Positions 57,257 through 64,000 of a stretch of DNA of 64,000 nt are shown here, in pieces (the stretch's first letter is position 1; the number at the start of each line of letters is the position of its first letter). The translations under genes were made by a program, and so were the position numbers. The notes under the pieces were generated by a model that did no database searches, had not been told where the DNA came from, and saw only the letters and a program-made list of their open reading frames with translations. The DNA is taken from contig NZ_CANMZV010000005.1 in assembly GCF_947502415.1 (NCBI RefSeq), positions 1 to 64,000 on the forward strand. Reading direction: 5' to 3'. The DNA is from an uncultured Photobacterium sp. GTDB taxonomy: Bacteria; Pseudomonadota; Gammaproteobacteria; Enterobacterales; Vibrionaceae.

Positions 57257-57580
57257 ATGGCCATTACTATTACTGAAGCGGCGGCAAGTCGCGTAGCTAC
57301 TTTCCTTGAGAACCGCGGCAAAGGCATTGGCCTGCGTTTAGGTGTCCGCACTTCAGGATGTTCAGGTATGGCTTATGTCCTTGAGTTTGTCGATGAGCTC
57401 GATGAAGGGGATCAGGTATTCGAAGAGAAGGGTGTGAAGATCATTATTGATCCGAAAAGCCTGGTGTATCTTGACGGTACCGAGCTGGATTTCGCCAAAG
57501 AAGGGTTGAATGAAGGCTTTAAGTTCAACAACCCGAACGTATCAAGCGAATGCGGTTGTGGTGAGAGCTTCAACGTCTAA
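57257..57580 (+). CDS. iscA: Fe-S cluster assembly protein IscA
   Basis: A 107-residue A-type carrier of Fe-S clusters. The three ligands Cys35, Cys99 and Cys101 (SGCSG and ECGCG) are present. It lies 17 bp after iscU. Confidence 0.97.
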   Translation: MAITITEAAASRVATFLENRGKGIGLRLGVRTSGCSGMAYVLEFVDELDEGDQVFEEKGVKIIIDPKSLVYLDGTELDFAKEGLNEGFKFNNPNVSSECGCGESFNV

Positions 57581-57657
57581 TCGCTGTTTCAATCGAGCCT
57601 GGTTACTTCACTACTCTGGAGTAGTCAGGTTTGATCTTTATAGATACCAGACGCGCT

Positions 57658-58173
57658 ATGAATCATTTCGAATTATTTGGGCTACCTTTCCAATTCAAAC
57701 TGGATGGTAGCCTTCTTTCAACTCAGTTCCGGGAACTGCAACGTCGTTTCCACCCTGATAATTTTGCGACAGCTTCTGAGCGAGATCGCCTGATGGCTGT
57801 CCAGAAAGCCGCGCAGATTAACGATGCCTTCCAAACACTAAAAAAACCGATTTCTCGATCCGAGTATATGCTGTCCGAGAAAGGGATAGATATCCGTGGT
57901 GAGCATAAGACGTTACAGGACCCTGAGTTTTTAATGCAGCAGATGGAACTGCGGGAAGCGCTAGAAGATATTCCTAGTGCCAGTGATCCTGAAAGTGCGT
58001 TGTTTGACTTTGAACAGCAGGCATCAGCGCTTTACAAGGCACAGCTCGCGGACCTCGAGCAATTGTTAAACCAAGAAAGCTGGGAGCAAGCGGCAGATGC
58101 CGTGCGTAAGCTAAAGTTTATTGATAAGCTGCGCTACGAGGTTGAGCGTCTAGAAGAGACCTTACTCGACTAA
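57658..58173 (+). CDS. hscB: Fe-S assembly co-chaperone HscB
   Basis: A 171-residue J-domain protein that brings IscU to HscA. The HPD motif lies in RRFHPDNFA (about residues 32-34). The C-terminal helical half binds IscU. I begin at 57658 ([11 protein letters not shown]), matching the family start; a Met nine codons upstream is open. The ribosome site is weak. A short palindrome (actactctggagtagt, 57610-57625) precedes it. Confidence 0.94.
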   Translation: MNHFELFGLPFQFKLDGSLLSTQFRELQRRFHPDNFATASERDRLMAVQKAAQINDAFQTLKKPISRSEYMLSEKGIDIRGEHKTLQDPEFLMQQMELREALEDIPSASDPESALFDFEQQASALYKAQLADLEQLLNQESWEQAADAVRKLKFIDKLRYEVERLEETLLD

Positions 58174-58204
58174 TCACTCCAGCACTAACTCCACAGGAAC
58201 GATA

Positions 58205-60058
58205 ATGGCACTGTTACAGATTGCTGAACCAGGTCTAAGTGCTGCACCGCACCAACATAAACTGGCGGTGGGCATTGATCTGGGTACTACCAACTCTCTC
58301 GTGGCTGCGGTTCGCAGCGGCGTTCCGGAAACGTTAAAAGATGCGCAGGGCCGGGCGATTTTGCCGTCGGTTGTGCATTTTGGCGAAGAAGCCGTGCTAA
58401 CTGGTCACAATGCCAGGGATCTTGCCCAGCAGGATCCGGAAAATACGATTTTTTCCGTGAAGCGTATGATGGGTCGCTCGCTAGCTGATATCCAGCAACG
58501 TTATCCCAAGCTACCTTACCAGTATCAGGCAACTGACAATGGCTTGCCGCAGTTGGTAACTCATGGTGGTTTGGTTAACCCGGTTCAGGTTTCGGCGGAA
58601 ATCCTTAAATCGCTAAATGAACGTGCGATTGATACCTTGGGTGGTGAGCTGGAAGGCGTGGTTATTACTGTTCCGGCCTATTTTGATGATGCTCAGCGTG
58701 CCGGAACCAAAGATGCGGCGAAGCTGGCTAACCTGAACGTACTACGTTTGCTTAACGAACCAACGGCTGCAGCAATTGCTTATGGGCTGGATTCCGGACA
58801 GGAAGGCGTGATTGCCGTTTATGATCTGGGTGGTGGTACGTTTGATATTTCTATCCTGCGTTTGTCGAAAGGTGTTTTTGAGGTACTGGCGACTGGTGGT
58901 GATTCTGCGCTGGGTGGCGATGATTTTGACCACCTGTTGGCTGAATGGATTGCCGAGCAGGCCGATGTTGACGGTGAGCTGTCTGCACAGCAGCGACGTG
59001 TGCTGCAAGATGTCGCAACTGCAGCGAAGATAGCCTTAAGTGATGCTGATGAAGCTCAGCTTGACGTGCTGGGTTGGCAGGGCGCGATTAGCCGTGAGCA
59101 GTTTGACAGTTTAATTCAGCCATTGGTGAAGAAAACCCTGATGGCATGCCGTCGTGCGATCAAGGATGCCGGCATTGAGATCGACGAAGTCATTGAGACT
59201 GTCATGGTGGGTGGTTCTACCCGTGTGCCGCTGGTACGTGAATTGGTTGGTAACTATTTCGGCAAAGAGCCGCTGACTTCGATTGATCCGGATCAGGTAG
59301 TTGCTATTGGTGCGGCAATTCAGGCTGACATCCTGGCTGGCAATAAGCCGGACTCTGACATGCTGCTGCTGGATGTAATCCCGTTGTCGCTGGGTATTGA
59401 AACTATGGGTGGCATGATCGAGAAAATCATTCCGCGTAATACTACGATTCCGGTTGCCAGAGCTCAGGAATTTACCACGTTTAAAGATGGTCAGACGGCG
59501 ATGTCTGTCCATATTGTGCAAGGTGAACGTGAAATGGTGAGCGACTGTCGTTCATTGGCTCGCTTTACCCTGCGCGGTATTCCGGCGATGGCTGCCGGTG
59601 CTGCTCATATTCGCGTGACCTATCAGGTTGATGCTGATGGTTTACTGTCGGTAACCGCGATGGAGAAGAGTAGCGGTGTCCAGTCTTCGATTCAGGTGAA
59701 ACCGTCTTATGGTTTGACCGATGATGAAATCGCGACGATGATCCGAGAGTCGATGACCCATGCGCAGGAAGACAAAGATGCCCGTACCCTGGCTGAGCAA
59801 CAGGTAGAAGCGGATCGCGTCTTGGAAGGCTTGATAACAGCGCTGGCAGCAGACGGTGATACGCTGCTGACAAAAGAAGAGCGTGACGAGCTGGAAGCAG
59901 TCATGATGGAACTTGTTCAGTTACGGCAGGGTAATGACCCGCGTGCGATTGAAGAAGGTATTAAGAAAACAGATAAAGCCAGTCAGGAATTTGCTTCACG
60001 CCGGATGGATCAATCCATTCGTCAGGCATTGGCTGGTCAGTCTATTGATGAGGTTTAG
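58205..60058 (+). CDS. hscA: Fe-S assembly chaperone HscA
   Basis: A 617-residue Hsp70 chaperone that acts on IscU. The nucleotide-binding motifs [27 protein letters not shown] and [11 protein letters not shown] are clear. The substrate-binding domain follows from about residue 390. Length equals E. coli HscA (616). It ends two bases before fdx. Confidence 0.97.
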   Translation: MALLQIAEPGLSAAPHQHKLAVGIDLGTTNSLVAAVRSGVPETLKDAQGRAILPSVVHFGEEAVLTGHNARDLAQQDPENTIFSVKRMMGRSLADIQQRYPKLPYQYQATDNGLPQLVTHGGLVNPVQVSAEILKSLNERAIDTLGGELEGVVITVPAYFDDAQRAGTKDAAKLANLNVLRLLNEPTAAAIAYGLDSGQEGVIAVYDLGGGTFDISILRLSKGVFEVLATGGDSALGGDDFDHLLAEWIAEQADVDGELSAQQRRVLQDVATAAKIALSDADEAQLDVLGWQGAISREQFDSLIQPLVKKTLMACRRAIKDAGIEIDEVIETVMVGGSTRVPLVRELVGNYFGKEPLTSIDPDQVVAIGAAIQADILAGNKPDSDMLLLDVIPLSLGIETMGGMIEKIIPRNTTIPVARAQEFTTFKDGQTAMSVHIVQGEREMVSDCRSLARFTLRGIPAMAAGAAHIRVTYQVDADGLLSVTAMEKSSGVQSSIQVKPSYGLTDDEIATMIRESMTHAQEDKDARTLAEQQVEADRVLEGLITALAADGDTLLTKEERDELEAVMMELVQLRQGNDPRAIEEGIKKTDKASQEFASRRMDQSIRQALAGQSIDEV

Positions 60059-60060
60059 GC

Positions 60061-60399
60061 ATGCCTAAAATTGTTGTATTACCCCACGAAGAACTATGTC
60101 CAGAGGGTGCAGTCCTGGAAGCTGAGAGTGGCGAAAGTGTCCTGGATGTTGCCCTGAAAAATGGCATCGGTATTGAACATGCTTGTGAGAAGTCGTGTGC
60201 TTGCACAACATGTCATGTGATTATTCGTGAAGGGTTTGACTCGCTGGATGAGAGCAGTGAGCTTGAAGACGACATGCTGGATAAGGCATGGGGCCTTGAG
60301 CCTGAATCACGTCTGGGTTGCCAGGCGAAAGTGGCTGATGAAGATTTGGTGGTAGAAATTCCGAAATATACCATCAACCTGGCTTCAGAAAACCACTAA
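60061..60399 (+). CDS. fdx: [2Fe-2S] ferredoxin, adrenodoxin type
   Basis: A 112-residue electron carrier used in Isc cluster assembly. The ligands are Cys42, Cys48, Cys51 and Cys87 (ACEKSCACTTC and GCQAK). Cys46 is an extra cysteine also seen in enteric Fdx. It lies immediately after hscA. Confidence 0.96.
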   Translation: MPKIVVLPHEELCPEGAVLEAESGESVLDVALKNGIGIEHACEKSCACTTCHVIIREGFDSLDESSELEDDMLDKAWGLEPESRLGCQAKVADEDLVVEIPKYTINLASENH

Positions 60400-60468
60400 T
60401 GGGATCAGTCGATCTGCTGTTAGCCTGGAGGCTGGCAGTAGGTCGGCTACACTAATACCTATCCCATT
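60398..60468 (+). other. long RNA hairpin between fdx and iscX
   Basis: Bases 60407-60425 and 60430-60448 pair over 19 positions with a four-base loop (tgga): 14 Watson-Crick and five G-U pairs on the plus strand. Outer arms aatgggat (60398-60405) and atcccatt (60461-60468) can also pair. There is no T run, so it is not a plain terminator. It may be a processing or stability element, or a repetitive palindromic element, within the isc transcript. Confidence 0.75.
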
Positions 60469-60505
60469 ACTTTCCTGTCATCGTAATGAACGGAGCAGAG
60501 TTAAT

Positions 60506-60706
60506 ATGAGCTTGAAATGGATTGACTCACGCGAATTAGCAATTGTGCTGTCTGAGCAGTTTCCTGACATTGACCCTAAGACCATTCTATTTACTGATCT
60601 CCGGGAATGGATTCTGGATCTGGATGACTTTGATGATGATCCTAACCATTGCAACGAGCGTATCCTTGAGGCCGTGCAAATGTATTGGATCGAAGAAACA
60701 GAATAG
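60506..60706 (+). CDS. iscX: Fe-S assembly protein IscX
   Basis: A 66-residue acidic protein that binds IscS and tunes cluster assembly, with iron-binding acidic patches. Diagnostic are LKWIDSRELAI, DLREWILDLDDFDDDPN and the C-terminal ILEAVQMYWIEE. Length equals E. coli IscX (66). It lies 106 bp after fdx, with the long hairpin in between. Confidence 0.95.
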   Translation: MSLKWIDSRELAIVLSEQFPDIDPKTILFTDLREWILDLDDFDDDPNHCNERILEAVQMYWIEETE

Positions 60707-61115
60707 TTACTGCCTTCCCCCTTCTTCTTTTCTTTTTTCTATGGGACTAGTGTGCCCTTTATATTGCCTTCAATTCGATCTTGCTCTTAGTCTTGATGTA
60801 AACAGCTTGTTTGTTTGTAGGTCTCAGTGCAAAGTAGTGAATATTGCTAAATATTGAGTTATTACCAACAGGATTAACTCACCAATTGTAGCCCTTGCAG
60901 TTAGCTTTGTTGTTGATAAAGCTGCTTTTCTCTTGTAATGCCTAACAATGCCCCCATAACGTCAGGTATGTGTGGTAACTGTGGTGTCATGTCTTTGTTA
61001 CCCGAATATGTTTTTTCTGGGAGCTGGCTTTCTGTAGTGGCTGAACCTATTTATTTGTATCCATACGGCTGTGAGTTAAGCGTTGGTATGGATCGCAGAA
61101 CCCAAGGAGTAATTC
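60707..61115. other. intergenic region between iscX and pepB
   Basis: No gene is seen. A pyrimidine-rich tract (cttcccccttcttcttttc...) follows iscX, and weak inverted repeats occur (agcttt/aaagct near 60902-60923; ccatac/gtatgg near 61059-61091). A good ribosome site, aaggag, lies just before pepB. A 74-codon open frame at 60938-61162 overlaps the pepB start and has no support. Confidence 0.55.
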
Positions 61116-62405
61116 ATGTCTGCCAATATGTTTGTTTTTCTATCCCAGCAAGCAGCCGATGAGAAATGGGGTAATAATGCGCTGGTGACCTTTGAGGCAG
61201 AAGGTGCCGTGATCCACCTGACGGATGAAAATCCACTCGCGGCTATCCAGCGAGCAGGACGAAAGCTGGATGGACAAGGTATCAAGCAGGTTGAGCTGAC
61301 TGGTGAAGGCTGGGATCTGGAAGGGATTTGGGCTTTCATTCAAGGCCATCGAAATGCTAAGACTGGCAATGAAGTGCTTTGGACTGGGTTGAATGAAGGC
61401 GATGAGGCTGAGCTTCAGGCACGCCTGATGGCGACAAATTGGGTACGTGAAATTATCAATCAGCCAGCAGATATTGTACGGCCATCTCAGCTGGCTGCCC
61501 GTGCTGGTGAATTTATTAAGTCACTGGCACCGGATCATGTCACCTATAAAATTGTTAAAGGTAACGACCTGCTGGATGAAGGCTGGACCGGTACTCATAC
61601 GGTAGGCCGTGGTTCAGAGCGCTCTGCTGCAATGTTACGCCTGGACTATAACCCGACAGGAGATGCTGATGCACCAGTGCACACTTGTCTGGTTGGTAAG
61701 GGGATCACTTTTGATTCTGGTGGTTACAGCCTAAAACCATCTGCAGGTATGGCAGCGATGAAGGCCGATATGGGCGGCTCGGCCATGGTAACCGGAGCTC
61801 TGGCATTGGCTATTGCCCGTGGAACGAACAAGCGGATCAAGCTGGTACTTTGCTGTGCCGAAAATATGGTGTCGGGCCGTGCCATTAAGGTAGGTGATAT
61901 TATCACTTATAAGAATGGTAAAACTGTTGAAGTGCTCAACACTGATGCTGAAGGGCGTCTGGTACTGGCTGATGGCTTGATCTACGCCAGCTCCCAGCAG
62001 CCAGAAATGATCATTGACTGTGCAACGTTGACCGGCTCGGCTAAGAATGCGTTGGGTAATGACTACCATGCCCTGTTTAGTTTTGATCATGATCTGGCGC
62101 AGAAAGCACTGATGGCGGCAAGCGAAGAGCATGAGGGCCTGTGGCCGCTACCGTTGGCTGAACATCACCGCGCGATGATGCCTTCTAACTTTGCTGATTT
62201 ATCAAATATTTCCCAGGGTGAGTTCTTACCTGGCGCGAGTACGGCTGCGGCCTTCTTGTCTTACTTTGTTGATGATTACAAGGCCGGGTGGATGCACATT
62301 GATGCCAGCGGGACATACCGTAAGTCGGCCAATGATAAATGGGGCGCCGGCGCAACGGGTATGGGGGTACGAACCCTAGCCAATATTTTATGTGATGAAG
62401 AATAA
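61116..62405 (+). CDS. pepB: aminopeptidase B
   Basis: A 429-residue manganese leucyl-type aminopeptidase (M17 family). Metal ligands Lys195, Asp200, Asp218, Asp277 and Glu279 and catalytic Lys207 and Arg281 are in [22 protein letters not shown] and NTDAEGRL, at the same numbers as I know for E. coli PepB. It starts after aaggagtaattc. As in E. coli it follows iscX. A second paralogue follows 84-90 bp downstream. Confidence 0.96.
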   Translation: MSANMFVFLSQQAADEKWGNNALVTFEAEGAVIHLTDENPLAAIQRAGRKLDGQGIKQVELTGEGWDLEGIWAFIQGHRNAKTGNEVLWTGLNEGDEAELQARLMATNWVREIINQPADIVRPSQLAARAGEFIKSLAPDHVTYKIVKGNDLLDEGWTGTHTVGRGSERSAAMLRLDYNPTGDADAPVHTCLVGKGITFDSGGYSLKPSAGMAAMKADMGGSAMVTGALALAIARGTNKRIKLVLCCAENMVSGRAIKVGDIITYKNGKTVEVLNTDAEGRLVLADGLIYASSQQPEMIIDCATLTGSAKNALGNDYHALFSFDHDLAQKALMAASEEHEGLWPLPLAEHHRAMMPSNFADLSNISQGEFLPGASTAAAFLSYFVDDYKAGWMHIDASGTYRKSANDKWGAGATGMGVRTLANILCDEE

Positions 62406-62495
62406 ACGACAACCATTGCATGCTTGATTAATACCGGATCACCGTCGCAGAGCCAGCGGCGGTGATTTGTTACTGGAAAATGAAAAAGGGTGTTC

Positions 62496-63773
62496 ATGTT
62501 AAGGATTACATTATCAGCGGAGCCTTGTGCAGGGGCATGGGGTGAAAATGCATTGCTGTCCTATCGGGAAGATGGCGCAGCGATCCACTTTCAGGGAGAG
62601 TATCCGCTGCGTCGAATTCAGCAGGCGGCTCGTCGCTTGCAATCGCAGGGCGCTGAGCAGGTTAGCCTAGAAGGAAATGACTGGAATTATGAGCGTCAAT
62701 GGGCGTTCTATTGCGGTTTTGCGGCCTCTATGAACCCGGTGGAGCTTGAATGGGCGCCGATTGATGAAGATGAAGTGGAATTGCTCAGTGCTCGTCGTCG
62801 CAGTACTGACTGGGTACGACGCGTGGTTAATGCGACTCCGGAAGAAATGTATCCGGAAAAATTAGCCAATGAGGCAATAGAGTTTTTAGCCGTTATTGCC
62901 GGCGATCATATTAGTCATGAGCTGCTAGTCGGCGATCAACTTTTAGAGCATGGTTGGGTAGGCACGCACAGTGTCGGTCGTGCCAGCAGCCGTAAGCCGG
63001 TGATGCTGACATTGGATTATAATCCGACAGGTGATGCTGATGCGCCCGTTGCTGCTTGTCTGGTTGGTAAGGGGATAACTTTTGATTCAGGTGGTTATAG
63101 CCTCAAATCCAGTGCCGGTATGGTAACCATGAAGTGTGACATGGGCGGAGCTGCTACAGTGACGGCGGCGCTGGGCTATGCGATTGAGCAAGGTTTACGC
63201 CAACGTGTGACGTTGATCTTATGTTGCGCAGAAAATATGGTGGCTGGTAACGCCTATAAGCTAGGTGATGTGCTAACGTACAAGAATGGAGCGACAGTCG
63301 AAGTGGTCAATACGGACGCAGAGGGGCGTCTGGTGCTGGCCGATGGCTTGATTGCTGCCAGTGAGACCAAGGCTCCGCTGATTATCGATGCAGCGACTCT
63401 GACTGGAGCGGCGATGATGGCCCTAGGAACGGAATACAATGCATTGTTCAGTCTTGATAAGTCACTGTTGCTGAAAGCGCAGGAGTTGTCCGAGTTGGTC
63501 CATGAGCCAGCCTGGCCGTTACCACTGGAAAAATGGCATCAGGGAAACTGTCCTTCCTATTACGCAGATACGGCTAATAGCCGGGCGCAGAAGGGCGGTG
63601 GAATGGGGGGAGCCTCGAATGCTGCGGCATTTTTGTCCCGTTTCGTTGATGTTGAAGTGAGCAGCTGGATTCATTTTGATTTGGCGGCTTGTTTTCAGGA
63701 TAGTGCTGATAGCCGCTGGGCAGCAGGAGCGACAGGCCAGGGGGTGGCCAATATCGCAGCCTTGCTGTTGTAG
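62496..63773 (+). CDS. second PepB-like aminopeptidase (tandem paralogue)
   Basis: A 425-residue M17 aminopeptidase, paralogous to the preceding PepB. The metal and catalytic residues are all kept: Lys192, Asp197, Lys204, Asp215, Asp274, Glu276 and Arg278. The N-terminal 150 residues and the C-terminal end (FDLAACFQDSADSRWAAG in place of [18 protein letters not shown]) have diverged more. I start at ATG 62496, which has aaggg at seven bases; a GTG at 62490 is possible. Probably cotranscribed with pepB. Its substrate range could differ. Confidence 0.9.
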   Translation: MLRITLSAEPCAGAWGENALLSYREDGAAIHFQGEYPLRRIQQAARRLQSQGAEQVSLEGNDWNYERQWAFYCGFAASMNPVELEWAPIDEDEVELLSARRRSTDWVRRVVNATPEEMYPEKLANEAIEFLAVIAGDHISHELLVGDQLLEHGWVGTHSVGRASSRKPVMLTLDYNPTGDADAPVAACLVGKGITFDSGGYSLKSSAGMVTMKCDMGGAATVTAALGYAIEQGLRQRVTLILCCAENMVAGNAYKLGDVLTYKNGATVEVVNTDAEGRLVLADGLIAASETKAPLIIDAATLTGAAMMALGTEYNALFSLDKSLLLKAQELSELVHEPAWPLPLEKWHQGNCPSYYADTANSRAQKGGGMGGASNAAAFLSRFVDVEVSSWIHFDLAACFQDSADSRWAAGATGQGVANIAALLL

Positions 63774-63783
63774 TTTGTGATAT

Positions 63784-63805
63784 CCGGCCGTTATCGGCCG
63801 GTTTA
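63784..63805 (+). terminator. terminator after the second pepB
   Basis: ccggccg and cggccgg form a 7-bp G+C stem with loop ttat, then tttaaatt. It lies 11 bp after the stop and separates the pepB pair from ndk. Confidence 0.7.
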
Positions 63806-63839
63806 AATTAGATAAGCGAATTCAAAAGGAAGAATAATA

Positions 63840-64000
63840 ATGACAATTGAAAGAACTTTCTCAATCGTTAAGCCTGATGCAGTAAATCGTAATCTGATTG
63901 GTGCTATTTACCAGCGTTTCGAAAATGCCGGCCTGAAGATTGTTGCGGCGAAGATGGTGAACATGAATACCGAAAAGGCACAGGGATTTTATGCCGAGCA
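63840..64000 (+). CDS. ndk: nucleoside diphosphate kinase (5' part)
   Basis: The first 53 codons of Ndk, cut by the end of the window. [15 protein letters not shown] is the family start, with the NDPK segment [16 protein letters not shown]. The enzyme moves phosphate from ATP to other nucleoside diphosphates; the active His lies beyond the window. Ribosome site aagga is nine bases upstream. Confidence 0.95.
   Translation, partial: MTIERTFSIVKPDAVNRNLIGAIYQRFENAGLKIVAAKMVNMNTEKAQGFYAE

Noticed and set aside
60938..61162. 74-codon open frame overlapping the pepB start
   Set aside because: It overlaps pepB in another frame and is cysteine-rich only by chance; no start signal is seen.

Overview
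This window is chromosomal DNA from a gamma-proteobacterium of the Vibrionaceae, most likely a Photobacterium-like species. The evidence is the order phoB-phoR-pstS / ppx-ppk / pstCAB-phoU, then cutC, 2-Cys peroxiredoxin, oxyR, aceBA, queA-tgt-yajC-secDF, suhB, trmJ, the isc operon, pepB and ndk. Other signs are the oversized Pst permeases, a GlyGly-CTERM secreted protease and a HexR-type operator at aceBA. The species is inferred from gene content and cannot be proved from the sequence alone.

Layout. Bases 1-1450 are the end of an rRNA operon (23S 3' end, 5S, tRNA-Asp), followed by decayed copies of the tRNA-Asp/terminator unit and a 7-bp tandem repeat. Bases 1411-11429 form a selenocysteine/formate dehydrogenase block. 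It holds selC with a good promoter, then on the minus strand fdoG (with an in-frame UGA selenocysteine codon and SECIS), fdoH, fdoI, fdhE, selA and selB, with fdhD divergent. Bases 11765-21812 are housekeeping genes: an orphan SorC-type regulator, mepA, the yfhL/trhP pair, rdgC, and sbcDC. The SbcC protein carries a small internal repeat.

Bases 21972-35996 form a phosphate and polyphosphate region: phoBR, a PstS-like binding protein, ppx-ppk-ACT protein on the minus strand, pstCAB-phoU on the plus strand, and ppk2. Recognisable Pho boxes lie before phoB and pstC. Bases 36118-46573 are more mixed: an A+T-rich lipoprotein hydrolase, cutC, peroxiredoxin/oxyR, aceBA, acpH, a CBS-domain protein and a trypsin-like protease with a GlyGly-CTERM tail. 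Bases 46667-52276 carry queA, tgt, yajC and secDF. Bases 52345-64000 carry an LRR lipoprotein, suhB, trmJ, iscRSUA-hscBA-fdx-iscX, two tandem pepB paralogues and the start of ndk.

How the genes connect. Several encode RNA-decoding or tRNA-modification functions (selABC, trhP, queA, tgt, trmJ, and iscS as sulfur donor), and several need Fe-S clusters made by the isc operon (FdoG/H, YfhL, probably TrhP, IscR). The phosphate block couples sensing (PhoBR, PhoU), uptake (Pst) and polyphosphate storage and use (PPK1, PPX, PPK2). I found no CRISPR array, insertion sequence, prophage or obvious defence island. I do not see a clearly new multi-gene system. The most unusual signals are the decaying tRNA-Asp array with its heptanucleotide repeat, the long wobble-compatible RNA hairpin between fdx and iscX, the nested inverted repeats before pstC, the pentapeptide repeat in SbcC and the tandem pepB pair.
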